From Pseudomonadota bacterium (GTDB lineage Bacteria; Pseudomonadota; Gammaproteobacteria; Pseudomonadales; Oceanobacteraceae): a DNA stretch of 64,000 nt. The notes beneath the pieces are model-generated. The model was not told where the DNA came from. It was given only the letters and a program-made list of their open reading frames with translations, and did not search any database. Location: positions 62,001 through 126,000 of the forward strand of contig JAIXHJ010000010.1 in NCBI GenBank assembly GCA_030145845.1, in the 5' to 3' direction. Both the position numbers and the translations under genes were made by a program. Each line of letters starts with the position of its first letter. Within the stretch, counting starts at the first letter, position 1. This document shows, piece after piece, positions 1 to 9,934 of the stretch.

Positions 1-1131
1 TCAAAGCTGCTGGAAAAACCCGACCGCCTGATCGGCACCATCCTGACCGGTAACAACCTGGTCAACTTTGCGGCCGCGGCTCTCGCCACCATAATCAGTC
101 AGCGCCTGTGGCCGGATAACCCGGACCTGGCGGTATTCGTTAACACCATCCTGTTTACCCTGATCGTACTGATTTTTGCCGAACTGACGCCGAAAACCCT
201 GGCCGCCATCGCGCCGGAGAAGATTGCCTTTCCTGCCAGCCGTGGCCTGCTCGCCCTGCAATGGCTGCTGCAGCCGTTTGTCTGGTTCGTGAACACCATT
301 GCCAACGGATTGCTGAAGCTGATCCGCGTTGATGTCAACAACGCCACACCGGACAACCTCAGCACCGAAGAGCTGCGCACCATTGTGCGCGAAGCCGGCA
401 CCATGATTCCCAAGCGCCACCAGCACATGCTGATCAGCATTCTCGACCTCGAGAAAATGACAGTGAACGACATCATGGTGCCGCGTAATGAGATCATCGG
501 GATCGACCTGGACGACGACCTGAACGATATCCTGCAACAGTTGCGCACCACCCAGCACACCCGTATGCCGGTGTACCGCGGCGATATCAATAACGTCATC
601 GGGGTACTGCACACCCGCAACATGAGCCGCTTCCTGACCTGCGGTGAACTGATCAAAGAAGAAATTGAGCAGGTTACCCGCGAGCCATACTTCATTCCGG
701 AAAGCACACCGCTGCATACCCAGCTGTTCAACTTCCAGAAGAACAAGCGCCGTATTGCTCTGGTGGTCGATGAATACGGTGATATTCAGGGCATCTGTAC
801 GCTGGAAGACATTCTCGAAGAGATTGTCGGTGACTTTACCACCGACGTGGTGGCCGCCAGCTCACCGGACGTTCACCCGCAGGAAGACGGCAGCTACATC
901 GTTGACGGTGCCGCCTACGTGCGTGACGTTAACAAAGCACTGAAGTGGACCCTGCCCATTGATGGCCCCAAAACCATCAGCGGCCTGATTGTGGAAATGC
1001 TGGAATACATCCCCGATGCCCCGGTGTGTCTGCGCATCGGGGAGTACCGCATCGAAATCCTGCAGATCCGTGACAACATCATCCGCGCCGCCCGCGTCAC
1101 CATTGCCCCGGGTTACCGCCATCCGGACTGA
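1..1131 (+). CDS. CorC/CorB-like CBS-domain transporter (HlyC/CorC family), 5' end missing
   Basis: The reading frame is open from the first base, so the start lies upstream of the window. The visible part begins in the membrane-embedded DUF21 (CNNM-type) region, with hydrophobic segments around residues 10-30 and 40-60. Two CBS domains follow, near residues 150-275 (the second around IALVVDEYGDIQGICTLEDI). A C-terminal CorC_HlyC domain ends the protein (DGSYIVDGAAYVRDVNKAL, and the closing RIGEYRIEILQIRDN stretch). This is the E. coli YfjD/CorB layout. The family is associated with magnesium and cobalt efflux or resistance at the inner membrane; the substrate cannot be read from the sequence. 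It stands 160 bp upstream of metG on the same strand. Confidence 0.88.
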   Translation, partial: SKLLEKPDRLIGTILTGNNLVNFAAAALATIISQRLWPDNPDLAVFVNTILFTLIVLIFAELTPKTLAAIAPEKIAFPASRGLLALQWLLQPFVWFVNTIANGLLKLIRVDVNNATPDNLSTEELRTIVREAGTMIPKRHQHMLISILDLEKMTVNDIMVPRNEIIGIDLDDDLNDILQQLRTTQHTRMPVYRGDINNVIGVLHTRNMSRFLTCGELIKEEIEQVTREPYFIPESTPLHTQLFNFQKNKRRIALVVDEYGDIQGICTLEDILEEIVGDFTTDVVAASSPDVHPQEDGSYIVDGAAYVRDVNKALKWTLPIDGPKTISGLIVEMLEYIPDAPVCLRIGEYRIEILQIRDNIIRAARVTIAPGYRHPD

Positions 1132-1146
1132 CATCCGGCCTGCTGC

Positions 1147-1168
1147 CGGCTCTGTATGCTCAGAGCCG
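1147..1168 (+). terminator. Hairpin after the CorC-like gene, no T-tract
   Basis: Perfect 8-bp arms CGGCTCTG and CAGAGCCG surround a 6-nt loop, 16 bp after the stop codon. No run of T follows, so it may be a weak terminator or an mRNA-stabilising stem. Confidence 0.35.
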
Positions 1169-1291
1169 CGCAGCCTGACCGCCAGCTCCTGAAGGCTGGC
1201 GCCAGTGCCCCAGCGCCGGCCACGGTCGATAAGCCGCCCGCAAACCGGTACAATACCGCCCCCTTTTAATGAGCAACCGTAGCGAATTGTC

Positions 1292-3400
1292 ATGACCGCA
1301 CCGAATCCTCGTAAAATCCTCGTCACCAGCGCCCTGCCTTATGCCAACGGCTCCATTCATATGGGCCACATGCTGGAATACATTCAGACCGATATCTGGG
1401 TCCGCTTTCAGAAAGCCCGTGGTAACGAGTGTTACTACGTCTGCGCCGACGACGCCCACGGCACCGCCATTATGCTGCGGGCCGAAAAAGAGGGGATTAC
1501 CGCGGAAGAGCAGATCGCCCGGGTCAAAGCCGAGCACGAAGCTGACTTCGCCGACTTCCAGGTTGCCTTCGACAATTTCCACAGCACCCACAGCGAAGAA
1601 AACCGCCAGTTCTCGGAAGAAATCTACAAGGCCTGCCGCGATAAAGGCCACATCGCCGTGCGCAGCATCAAGCAGCTGTACGATCCGGTAAAAGAACTCT
1701 TCCTCGCCGACCGTTACATCAAAGGCGAATGCCCGAAATGCGGTGCTGCCGATCAGTACGGCGACAACTGCGAAGTCTGTGGTGCCACCTACACGCCGGC
1801 AGAACTGAAAAACCCTTACTCCGTGATTTCCGGCGCCACGCCGGTAGAAAAAGAATCCGAGCATTACTTTTTTAAACTGCCTGACTTTCAGGAATTTCTG
1901 AAAGACTGGACGCGCTCCGGCACACTGCAGGATGAAGTCGCCAACAAACTGCAGGAATGGCTCGATTCCGGCCTGCAGGAATGGGATATTTCCCGTGATG
2001 CCCCGTATTTTGGTTTCGAAATTCCGGACGCACCGGGTAAATATTTTTACGTCTGGCTGGACGCACCAATCGGCTATATGGCCAGTTTTAAAAACCTGTG
2101 CGAAAAACGCGGTAACATTGATTTTGCTGAGTTCTGGAAAAAAGACTCAACCGCCGAGCTGTACCATTTTATCGGTAAAGACATTATCAACTTCCACGCC
2201 CTGTTCTGGCCTGCCATGCTCAGCGCGGCCGACTACCGCACACCAACCGCGGTAAACGCGCACGGTTTCGTGACGGTAAACGGCGCCAAAATGTCGAAAT
2301 CCCGCGGTACCTTTATTAAAGCCCGTACTTATCTGAACCACCTGAACCCGACCTACCTGCGTTACTATTTCGCCGCCAAACTGGGTTCCAGCGTGGACGA
2401 CTTCGACCTCAACCTCGAAGACTTTGTACAGAAAGTAAATTCCGACCTGGTGAATAAACTGGTGAACATCGCCAGCCGTACCGCCAACTTTGTATTCAAA
2501 GCCGGCGGTACCTTAACCAACGAATGTGCCGAGCCGGACATGCTCGCCGACTTTATCAATGCCGGCGATGTGATTGCTGAACATTATGAAAAACGCGAAT
2601 TCGGCCGTGCGATGAAAGAAATCATGGCCCTCGCCGACCGCGCGAACGAATACATTCAGGAAAAAGCCCCCTGGGCGATGAACAAAGAAGAAGGCCGTGA
2701 ACAGGAAGTTCAGGATGTATGTTCCGTGGCCATTAACCTGTTCCGCCAGCTGATCACTTACCTGTCGCCGGTACTGCCGGAAATTGCAGAAAAAACGGCC
2801 GAATTCCTCAACCTGGAATCCCTCAGCTGGGAAGCGCGCCGCGAACCTCTGCTGGGCCACAGCATCAATAAATTCAAGCCGATGCTGCCACGCGCAGAAA
2901 TGGATAAGGTCAGCGCCATTCTGGAAGAAACCAAAGGCGAACTGGAAAAAGAGGCCGGCAAAGCGCCGGATGGCAAAAAAGACGAAAAACCAGCGGCCAA
3001 AAAAGACGATAAAAAGTCGAAGAAAAATAAAGGCCCGGCTCTGCGTGAAGACGGCAATGAAGTCATCGCTGACACCATTGAATTTCCCGACTTTGCCAAA
3101 GTTGATCTGCGCATTGCCCGCATCGTGAAAGCCGACCACGTGGAAGGTGCCGATAAACTGCTGCAGCTGACGCTGGATATCGGCAACGGTGAAACCCGCA
3201 ACGTCTTCTCCGGTATCAAAGCGGCGTACAACCCGGAAGATCTGGGAGGCAAACTGACCGTAATGGTTGCCAACCTGGCACCACGGCAAATGAAGTTCGG
3301 CCTGTCAGAAGGCATGGTACTGGCTGCCGGCCCGGGTGGCAGTGACATCTTCCTGCTGGAGCCACATGATGGTGCTCAGCCGGGTATGCGGGTGATGTAA
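1292..3400 (+). CDS. metG: Methionyl-tRNA synthetase
   Basis: Charges tRNA-Met with methionine in the cytoplasm. It is 702 residues long, the long MetG form. The class I HIGH-type signature HMGH is at residues 23-26. A four-cysteine zinc knuckle (Cys147, 150, 160, 163) lies in the connective-peptide region, and KMSKS at about 333-337 is the ATP-binding loop. A helical anticodon-binding domain is followed by a Lys/Asp/Glu-rich linker (about 555-585). The C-terminal tRNA-binding (EMAP/Trbp111-like) domain runs from about residue 596 to the end and normally drives dimerisation. Length and all key motifs are intact. The start ATG gives the expected conserved N-terminus ([13 protein letters not shown]). 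Confidence 0.97.
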   Translation: MTAPNPRKILVTSALPYANGSIHMGHMLEYIQTDIWVRFQKARGNECYYVCADDAHGTAIMLRAEKEGITAEEQIARVKAEHEADFADFQVAFDNFHSTHSEENRQFSEEIYKACRDKGHIAVRSIKQLYDPVKELFLADRYIKGECPKCGAADQYGDNCEVCGATYTPAELKNPYSVISGATPVEKESEHYFFKLPDFQEFLKDWTRSGTLQDEVANKLQEWLDSGLQEWDISRDAPYFGFEIPDAPGKYFYVWLDAPIGYMASFKNLCEKRGNIDFAEFWKKDSTAELYHFIGKDIINFHALFWPAMLSAADYRTPTAVNAHGFVTVNGAKMSKSRGTFIKARTYLNHLNPTYLRYYFAAKLGSSVDDFDLNLEDFVQKVNSDLVNKLVNIASRTANFVFKAGGTLTNECAEPDMLADFINAGDVIAEHYEKREFGRAMKEIMALADRANEYIQEKAPWAMNKEEGREQEVQDVCSVAINLFRQLITYLSPVLPEIAEKTAEFLNLESLSWEARREPLLGHSINKFKPMLPRAEMDKVSAILEETKGELEKEAGKAPDGKKDEKPAAKKDDKKSKKNKGPALREDGNEVIADTIEFPDFAKVDLRIARIVKADHVEGADKLLQLTLDIGNGETRNVFSGIKAAYNPEDLGGKLTVMVANLAPRQMKFGLSEGMVLAAGPGGSDIFLLEPHDGAQPGMRVM

Positions 3401-3405
3401 TCCGC

Positions 3406-3435
3406 ACGGCCGTATATCAGCCGATATACGGCCGT
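3406..3435 (+). terminator. Strong hairpin after metG
   Basis: Perfect 13-bp arms (ACGGCCGTATATC and its complement) around the loop AGCC start 6 bp after the metG stop. Only a pyrimidine stretch, TCCTTCC, follows instead of a pure T-run. Probably the metG terminator. Confidence 0.6.
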
Positions 3436-3678
3436 TCCTTCCGGCCGGCCCCGGTCACTCTCTGCGCACTTTAACGCAACTGCAACAAATTCCCCGCACA
3501 ATAAGCTTTGTATCAGTTTCCGGACAGCTGCCGCTGCACCGGGAAACGCCTGATCATCAGGCAGTCATGGAAGACGACGGCTGAACCTGCCAGCATTTAC
3601 GTATTCCCCGGACATTTCTCTGAAATCACAGCTTTGCCGCTCCTCAGGGCCGCAGAGCCGGCAAAGCAGACGAACTCT

Positions 3679-4233
3679 ATGAATATGTTCCAGGCCGACA
3701 TATCGGCACAGCAAATCAGCCGGCTGATTGATGAAGAAAAGCCGAAGCTGCTTAACTTTATCAGCCGTAAAATCAAGGATACCTCCTATTCTGAAGACAT
3801 CTATCAGGAGGCCCTTGAACGCACAGTCAAACGCTCCATGCAGGGCTTTCAGCCTGCCGATCCCGTCAGCTATATCTACAAAGTGGTGATCAACGTTATC
3901 AACGATTACTACAGCCAGCGCTCACAGGAAACCCTCGAGCTCGACAGTCTCTGCGGCGACGATGAACCACCCTGTCAGAAGCCCCTGCCCGATCATCAGG
4001 CAGAAGCCAAACAGAGACTGGATATGTTTCTCAGCTGCCTGAAAACCCTGCCGGCGGAAACCAGCAATATTCTGATCATGCGTAAAGTTCATGGCCTGTC
4101 CAATGCTGAAATCGGCCGCCGTATCGGCAAAAGCCCGAAATCCGTGGAAAAAAGAATTAACCGTGCTATCCGCTCGATACAGGAACAGATCGAACGCGGC
4201 GTACCGACAGCGAGTAAAAACAAGTGGTTTTAA
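3679..4233 (+). CDS. FecI-like extracytoplasmic-function sigma factor
   Basis: ECF sigma factor of 184 residues. Region 2 is visible in the N-terminal half (KLLNFISRKIKDTSYSEDIYQEALERT, then VSYIYKVVINVINDYY). Region 4 is C-terminal (LPAETSNILIMRKVHGLSNAEIGRRIGKSPKSVEKRINRAIR), a helix-turn-helix for -35 recognition. The ATG at 3679 is preferred; the frame stays open upstream to a TTG at 3508, but that extension has no sigma-like sequence. The 3' end overlaps the next gene by 10 bp, giving a coupled sigma/anti-sigma pair. With the FecR-like protein and an STN-containing TonB receptor following, it most likely answers to receptor occupancy at the cell surface (family knowledge). No Fur box was recognised upstream. 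Confidence 0.88.
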   Translation: MNMFQADISAQQISRLIDEEKPKLLNFISRKIKDTSYSEDIYQEALERTVKRSMQGFQPADPVSYIYKVVINVINDYYSQRSQETLELDSLCGDDEPPCQKPLPDHQAEAKQRLDMFLSCLKTLPAETSNILIMRKVHGLSNAEIGRRIGKSPKSVEKRINRAIRSIQEQIERGVPTASKNKWF

Positions 4234-5180
4234 AACTCATACACAGTAACCCACTGCCGGAAGAAGACAGAGCAACCATTAATCAATGGCTGCTGCACGG
4301 TGGACAGGAACAGAGCAGCGATCAGCAACAGCTGGACATGGAAGCCTGGCTGCAGGCCGATCCGGCACGCCGGCAACAAGCCCGGGCGCTGGATGATATC
4401 TGGAACGATGCCGCATTTACCGACGCACTGCGTCAGCATGAAAGTGAACTGACCCAACGGCAGAAAAGTCACACCGTACACTGGTATGGCGCCACCGCCG
4501 CAGCGCTGGTTATGGGACTGGCTGCACTGCTCTATTCCGCTTCCGGCCCGCAACCACAGTCATTTACCACCGCTCAGCAACAGACCAGCCAGCAGACGCT
4601 GGAAGATGGCTCACAACTGGCGATCAGCGCCGCCAGTCAGCTGCTGGTGACTTACAGTCCACAGGAACGCCATATTGATCTGCTGCAGGGTGAAGCCAGT
4701 TTCAGCGTCAGCAAAGATCCGTCACGGCCATTTGTGGTACAGACCCGGCATGCCCGTTTAAAAGCCCTGGGCACCGTATTCAACGTTGACCAGCGGCGCG
4801 GCATGACCGAATTGACCGTGTTGGAAGGACGGGTCGAAATTACTCCGGCTCAGGCCAGTAACCGCCGTCTGGTACTGACCGCCGGGCAGCGGGTGCGCAT
4901 CCGTGCGCAGGGTGCCGGTCAGACCGAAAGCTTTGATCCCGTGGATTACCGCGGCTGGCAACAGGGTGTACTGCAGGCAGACAATATGCCGCTGGCGGAA
5001 CTGATTGACGAACTCAACCGCTACAGCCCGATTCCCATCCGTCTGGCAGACGAACTCAATACCCTGGCAGTCAGCGGTACTTTTCATCTCCGCGACACGC
5101 GTAAAAATATTCAGCTGCTGGCTGCTGTGCATCAACTGACATGGCAGGAAGAAAATCACACCATCACGCTGGCCCGATAA
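4224..5180 (+). CDS. FecR-family transmembrane anti-sigma/signal-transfer protein
   Basis: A 318-residue FecR-type regulator. The N-terminal cytoplasmic DUF4880-like segment has the usual Q-W-L and DPARRQQARALDDIW pattern. One transmembrane helix at about residues 91-110 (TAAALVMGLAALLYSA) crosses the inner membrane. The periplasmic FecR domain follows (LEDGSQLAISAASQLLVTYS, HIDLLQGEASFSV, LKALGTVFNVD, LTVLEGRVEI). A C-terminal STN-like/DUF4974 segment ends the protein. The start is GTG inside the sigma gene and has no clear Shine-Dalgarno of its own, so translational coupling is likely. By family knowledge it binds the signalling domain of the receptor encoded next and controls the sigma factor. 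Confidence 0.88.
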   Translation: MVLKLIHSNPLPEEDRATINQWLLHGGQEQSSDQQQLDMEAWLQADPARRQQARALDDIWNDAAFTDALRQHESELTQRQKSHTVHWYGATAAALVMGLAALLYSASGPQPQSFTTAQQQTSQQTLEDGSQLAISAASQLLVTYSPQERHIDLLQGEASFSVSKDPSRPFVVQTRHARLKALGTVFNVDQRRGMTELTVLEGRVEITPAQASNRRLVLTAGQRVRIRAQGAGQTESFDPVDYRGWQQGVLQADNMPLAELIDELNRYSPIPIRLADELNTLAVSGTFHLRDTRKNIQLLAAVHQLTWQEENHTITLAR

Positions 5181-5207
5181 TCCGGCCGGCGCCCGGCAGG
5201 GTAAGGC

Positions 5208-8072
5208 ATGTGGAAATTTGTGTCATACAGGCAGCACCCATTAAGCACGCTGTGGCTGCTGTCATTGCTGAACCTGTTCAGTCTGCCACTGACCGCGGCC
5301 CCGGCCTGCCAGCCACCGGCCCGTTATATTGAACTGCCGGCCGGCTCCCTGGCAGCCGCCCTGCGCCATACCGCCACGCAGTTTGATTACCTGATCGTAA
5401 TGCCCGCCCTGCCCGGTGATACTGACAGCGGCGCCTTGCAGGGCTGCGGTACGCTTGATGACTGGCTACAGCAGCTGCTCCGGCAGCATCCACTGGATTA
5501 CCGCATCATAGGCGACAGCATCGCCATCTATCCTCAGCCCCCCGGACCAGCAGATGAACCTGCCGCGCCCCCCGGGGCTGCGATGGAAGAGCTGCTGGTC
5601 ACGTCTGCAGCACCCGCCAGATACATCAGCCGCCGGCTGGATAACCTCAGCGGCCCGGCCGGTTTTTCTGTTGATGCCTCCACCCTGCGCCGTTCCGGTA
5701 TTTACACATTATCCTCCGCACTGGAACTGGCTGCCGGTGTCAAAGTGGAAGACAACCGCTACGCCATTATCCGCGGCATGAGCGGCCGCTATCAGTCGAT
5801 CCGCATGAACGGCGGCGAATTACCCAGCCTTGACCCGGCCGCGCAGAATTTCCCGCTCGATTTTATTCCCATCGGCATTCTTAACAGCATTGACCTGAGA
5901 AAATCCGTTTATGCCGATGCTCCCGGCCAGGCCAGTGCCGGCATCGTCAGCCTGAATACCATGCAATTACCGGATAACGGTTATGCCCAGCTGGCCATCA
6001 GTGCCATCTGGCGGCCACACAGCAATAACAGTCAGGTGCTGCAGGGCTATGTCAGTGACAGTGACTGGTATGGTTATGACGATGGCAGCCGTCGTATTCC
6101 ACCGGCACTGCTGGACAATGCCCACAAGGGTGGTGTTGACACCCTGTCGGCGGAACAGCGCGAACAGCTGGGTGAAGCCGTGGTCGGTGATATGGGGCTT
6201 TACCAGGCTCACAGTGGTAACAGTGGTGGCCTCGATCTGAGTACCGGCAGCGGCGGCAGCTATCAGGATGTTGACTGGGGCGGCACCTTATCCGTCAGCC
6301 TGCGCGACCGCTGGCAGCAGACCTTTATCCGCTCCACCAGCTACAGCACAGGCACTGGCTATTCCGGTGCCTCCAGCGATTTTCACCATGAAGATTCACA
6401 GCACCAGCGCAGCGAACATATTACCGGCATTAATACCCTCGCAGCCCTTGGCCTCAGTATTGCTGATAAACATTATCTCGGCTTTAACACCCTGTACCTG
6501 CATCAGGCGACCCACCGCGGTGAACTGGTCACAACCCAGGGCAAAAATGAAAACGATATCGCCACCGCAACCGCCTACCGCCGTAACCTGATTCAGTGGA
6601 CAGAGCGCAGCCTGCTGCAACGCCAGCTTTACGGCCAGCACACACTGTCTGACACCACCACTGCCGACTGGCAGGCCAGCCGAACCGTCACCGGATATGA
6701 CCGGCCACATGAGCTGGATTACCGCTATTTCGCCACCGACGACAGCAACGACTACCAGCTGCAGTTATCGCCCTCCACCACCAGCATCGGCTGGCGCTAT
6801 ATGCAACAGCAGACCACCTCAGTCAGCCTCAGCCTGAGCCATCTCTACGCCATTCGCAGTGGCAGCAGCCTGCTGACCGGGGAAATAAAAACCGGCTGGG
6901 AAAGCAGTCTGAAACAACGTGATGGTTACAACCTGCTGTACGGCTTCAGCGGCAGCGATGATCTGACCAGCAACGAACAGATAATGGAACTGACCAACCC
7001 CAGCGATATTCTTACCAGCGCACGGATAACCGGTGACAGTGAATTATCCGGATTTATCCTGCAGGACACTCTGCTTGATGCCGGGCAGGATGTCGGCCTC
7101 AACGGTCATTTTTACACGGCCAGGCAAAACAACCGCGCCGCCTATCTGCTCAATGATATTGACCTCAGTGACCGCTGGCGGCTGATCAGCGGCTTACGCC
7201 ACGAACGCAACCGGATGCAGGCCGAACTCTGGGATGCCGCCGCGGAACCCTGTCAGACACTGGACAACAGCAACCGCTGGCTGCCGTCTATAGCTGCCGG
7301 TTATCTGCCATCCCCTCATCACGTCTGGCTGAATTACCGTCATACCGTGGCCTGGCCCGAATTCAATGAAGTTCTGCCGGTCGTGTATGAAGATCTGGGC
7401 ACCCGTACCCACACCACCGGCAACCCAGAACTGCTCGGCTCCGATGTGCACAACTGGGACCTGTCCTGGCAATGGCAGAACTCTGACAACATGCGTCTCG
7501 CCACATCCTTTTTTCTCAAACGTATCCGCAACCCGATTGAAGGCACCTTCACTGACGACAGTGAAACCACCGACAGTGCCACTTACAGTAATTACACCTA
7601 CCGTAACAGCCATTTTGGCCAGGTGCAGGGGATGGAACTGGAAGCGGATTACAGCCTGTATCCTGGCAAAGCACAGCGGCTTAATTTTTCTGCCCGTTAT
7701 GCCAGAATCCGTTCGCACATAACCAACAATGACACCCCCGGTGACGACCGCCCTCTGCAGGGGCAGCCGGCTTATATCAGTGCCGCCAGAATGCAGTACA
7801 TGCCCGGCGAAAGAAATACGTTCAGCCTGATCTATAAACGCAGCGGGACACAGCTGTACATTGTCAGCGATAAAGACGATCTGCCCTCCGTTTACCAACA
7901 GCCCAGAAATCACCTTGATTTTTCCTGGACCCGCAACAACGGTCCGCTGCGGGTCAGCCTGTCGGTCAATAACCTGCTGAATACCGCCTACCGTTATACC
8001 CAGGGGAGCTATAACTACCTCAGCTACCGCAGCGGCCGTGAATGGCGGCTGGCATTGGATCTGGGCTTCTGA
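5208..8072 (+). CDS. TonB-dependent outer-membrane receptor with N-terminal STN signalling domain
   Basis: A 954-residue transducer-type receptor. The signal peptide is about residues 1-31. An STN domain (about 40-107, ARYIELPAGSLAAALRHTA) can contact FecR. A probable TonB box, EELLVTSA, lies near residue 126. The plug has the stretch RYAIIRGMSGRYQS followed by the pattern NGGELPSLDP and PLDFIP. A 22-strand-type barrel ends in the usual terminal aromatic residue (LALDLGF). The start ATG has an AGGGTAAGG ribosome site. It forms a cassette with the sigma and FecR-like genes. The substrate is unknown: no haem or siderophore enzyme lies nearby. The plug signature is shared with the second receptor of this block. 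Confidence 0.9.
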   Translation: MWKFVSYRQHPLSTLWLLSLLNLFSLPLTAAPACQPPARYIELPAGSLAAALRHTATQFDYLIVMPALPGDTDSGALQGCGTLDDWLQQLLRQHPLDYRIIGDSIAIYPQPPGPADEPAAPPGAAMEELLVTSAAPARYISRRLDNLSGPAGFSVDASTLRRSGIYTLSSALELAAGVKVEDNRYAIIRGMSGRYQSIRMNGGELPSLDPAAQNFPLDFIPIGILNSIDLRKSVYADAPGQASAGIVSLNTMQLPDNGYAQLAISAIWRPHSNNSQVLQGYVSDSDWYGYDDGSRRIPPALLDNAHKGGVDTLSAEQREQLGEAVVGDMGLYQAHSGNSGGLDLSTGSGGSYQDVDWGGTLSVSLRDRWQQTFIRSTSYSTGTGYSGASSDFHHEDSQHQRSEHITGINTLAALGLSIADKHYLGFNTLYLHQATHRGELVTTQGKNENDIATATAYRRNLIQWTERSLLQRQLYGQHTLSDTTTADWQASRTVTGYDRPHELDYRYFATDDSNDYQLQLSPSTTSIGWRYMQQQTTSVSLSLSHLYAIRSGSSLLTGEIKTGWESSLKQRDGYNLLYGFSGSDDLTSNEQIMELTNPSDILTSARITGDSELSGFILQDTLLDAGQDVGLNGHFYTARQNNRAAYLLNDIDLSDRWRLISGLRHERNRMQAELWDAAAEPCQTLDNSNRWLPSIAAGYLPSPHHVWLNYRHTVAWPEFNEVLPVVYEDLGTRTHTTGNPELLGSDVHNWDLSWQWQNSDNMRLATSFFLKRIRNPIEGTFTDDSETTDSATYSNYTYRNSHFGQVQGMELEADYSLYPGKAQRLNFSARYARIRSHITNNDTPGDDRPLQGQPAYISAARMQYMPGERNTFSLIYKRSGTQLYIVSDKDDLPSVYQQPRNHLDFSWTRNNGPLRVSLSVNNLLNTAYRYTQGSYNYLSYRSGREWRLALDLGF

Positions 8073-8158
8073 CACCACTGGTGGAGAAATAATCACAGCA
8101 TCAGCAGACAGCCCGTAACGCCATATTGATTGGCAATAAGCTGACAGCAAACAAATGT

Positions 8159-8192
8159 AAAAAGGCCCATACCCGGTAGCCGGGTATGGGCC
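8159..8192 (-). terminator. Rho-independent terminator of the small beta-helix gene
   Basis: On the minus strand, 13-bp arms GGCCCATACCCGG / CCGGGTATGGGCC around a 3-nt loop are followed by TTTTT. It lies 27 bp beyond the stop of the minus-strand gene. It may also act on the receptor gene coming from the other side. Confidence 0.85.
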
Positions 8193-8218
8193 TCACTGAT
8201 ATTAACTAAGCGTTAATA

Positions 8219-9484
8219 TCAGTTACAGGACGGTGCATCTGCCCAGAAAGTGGTTGGTTTGGTGTAAGTAGAACCATTTTGCGGATCAAACTGTGTGCTG
8301 TCCACGACAGTGCAGTCATAGCTGATATTAGCGAATGAGAGACCAGTACCAGCATCGCTGATCTGATCACAATCCTGAACAGAATTAAGGTCATAGCCTT
8401 CAATCACGATATTGCTGAAAGAACCGGCACTGCCTTCTTTGATACGGAAAACAGCGTCTGTATCTGCATAGGCATCATCACCCATAAATTCAACATAAGC
8501 ATAACTTACAGACGCATCGGCAGTTGGCAGAGCTGAATAAGTATTGGGGTTACCGGCCAATTCAAAGGCATAGTCTTCAGCACCGTTTTTATCACCCTGT
8601 TCAATCAGCACACGGGTAATAGAACCATGGAAACCATAATCCCAGTCAACACTGTCATCACCGTTACAGGTCAGGAACAGATCTTCCACCGCAACGTCAC
8701 CACCAAAGAACTCGATACCGTCATCCAGGTTTTCATTAACGTGAATATGGTTGATGGTTGTCGCTGAGGTAACGGCATACAGGGTCAGGCCGTTGATTTC
8801 ATCACCACCGTTGGCAACCGGATCAGGATCTTCCACGTCGATCTGAGTACCACCTTCAGTAATAACAACGTAAGTCAGGGTACCACTGCCGGTTTCACCG
8901 GTAGCTTTGGAGGTACTGCCGGAACCGAAGTAATAACCGGTTGAGATGCCTTCCATGGTACAGGTATCTCCGGAAGTACATTCGTTGGCCACACCATAAC
9001 CGGACAGAATCACACCACCCCACTCACCCTCACCGGTGAAGTTTTCATTGGAGTAGTCGGTATTATCCAGACTGGAGAAAACAACAGGAGCATTAGCGGT
9101 ACCAAGTGCATTCAGCTTGGCACCACGGGCAATGACCAGAGCAGAGTTTTGACTGGTTGCTACGACATTCACGCCGGCCTCAATGGTTAATACCGACTTA
9201 TCAGCACTGGCGTAGCTGGTGTTCTGTACATACCCATTACCAACAGTAACGATACCGGGAAGGGTGAACAGAACCGATTCAAAAGTGGTCAGCTCTAAAC
9301 CATTGAAAAGGGTATAAGTTGCATTACCGGTAAAGCTGGTGTTCAGTTCACAGACTGTATAAGCACCACCATCCCAGGATACTCCAGTACCAATGATTGT
9401 ACCTACACTTGAGCATTCACCATCTGAAGCATAAGCACCAACAGAAGCGGCCATCAGGGCTGAAGCTAAAATCAGCTTTTTCAT
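8219..9484 (-). CDS. Secreted beta-helix-type protein with paired-Cys N-terminal module
   Basis: 421 residues. The Sec signal peptide is residues 1-19 (MKKLILASALMAASVGAYA). The ATG at 9484 has AAGGAG seven bases upstream, so the longer open frame to 9538 is rejected. The mature protein opens with Cys..YTVC bracketing about 20 residues. Rungs typical of right-handed beta-helices follow (LTIEAGVNVVA, ALVIARGAKLNALGTANAPVVFSS), then a GEWGGVILSGYG motif and a Cys-rich GYYFG segment. The rest is rich in Asp, Gly and Asn. No catalytic signature was recognised. The same modules recur in the giant lipoprotein upstream on the same strand. It is probably exported to the periplasm or surface; the role is unknown. 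Confidence 0.75.
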   Translation of the reverse strand: MKKLILASALMAASVGAYASDGECSSVGTIIGTGVSWDGGAYTVCELNTSFTGNATYTLFNGLELTTFESVLFTLPGIVTVGNGYVQNTSYASADKSVLTIEAGVNVVATSQNSALVIARGAKLNALGTANAPVVFSSLDNTDYSNENFTGEGEWGGVILSGYGVANECTSGDTCTMEGISTGYYFGSGSTSKATGETGSGTLTYVVITEGGTQIDVEDPDPVANGGDEINGLTLYAVTSATTINHIHVNENLDDGIEFFGGDVAVEDLFLTCNGDDSVDWDYGFHGSITRVLIEQGDKNGAEDYAFELAGNPNTYSALPTADASVSYAYVEFMGDDAYADTDAVFRIKEGSAGSFSNIVIEGYDLNSVQDCDQISDAGTGLSFANISYDCTVVDSTQFDPQNGSTYTKPTTFWADAPSCN

Positions 9485-9516
9485 ATCAATCTCCTTCGAT
9501 GTATTTCCATATAACC

Positions 9517-9536
9517 GTTTGTACAGAAGTACAAAC
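9517..9536. promoter_or_regulatory. Perfect palindrome in the leader of the small beta-helix gene
   Basis: Eight-bp arms GTTTGTAC and GTACAAAC with spacer AGAA lie 33-52 bp upstream of the ATG at 9484. It could be an operator for a dimeric repressor or an mRNA hairpin. No T-tract follows on either strand. Confidence 0.45.
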
Positions 9537-9894
9537 ATCGTATTGATCTAACGCACCGGAAAACCCGGCATGCCAGTGTATAACCGGCCATCTGCTCACA
9601 GAGAGCAGAGTCATATTGGCACCAGACCCATGACAAAGATGTTTCTTATCAAGAACAGATAAATCCGATGGGGGAAATTTTCCCTACCTTAAAGTTCTTA
9701 ATATTTAACCTGACAGTCACATAAAAACATCCGATCCAAACAATTCCTTAGAAATCAAAAACCTTTCCCTCAGTGATTTTTCTTCCCCGCACAAAATAAA
9801 TAACAACACCGCCCACATAACCGGGCAGCAGAGTACCTTCTGATGATTAACAATTAATAACGACAGATAACGTAATCACAGGCAAGCAAACAAT

Positions 9895-9916
9895 AAAAAA
9901 GGGAGCCTGAGCCCCC
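9895..9916 (-). terminator. Terminator of the giant beta-helix lipoprotein gene
   Basis: On the minus strand the stem GGGGGC-TCAG-GCTCCC (one G-T pair) is followed by six T residues. It lies 19 bp past the stop codon. Confidence 0.8.
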
Positions 9917-9934
9917 TCAATGTACATCCAGAAA

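Larger units (their letters stand above)
9485..9934. other. AT-rich intergenic region between the two beta-helix genes
   Basis: 450 bp with no gene. It holds the ribosome site and leader palindrome of the small beta-helix gene, a 6-bp inverted repeat (CTGCTC-5-GAGCAG, 9592-9608), the palindrome GGGAAATTTTCCC at 9672-9684, and the terminator of the giant lipoprotein gene at its right end. A minus-strand -10-like TTATAC lies at 9583-9578 without a convincing -35. The small gene therefore appears to have its own promoter rather than read-through. Confidence 0.5.

Noticed and set aside
3508..3678. 57-residue N-terminal extension of the FecI-like sigma factor from a TTG
   Set aside because: No ribosome site and no sigma-factor similarity; the ATG at 3679 gives the normal ECF length.
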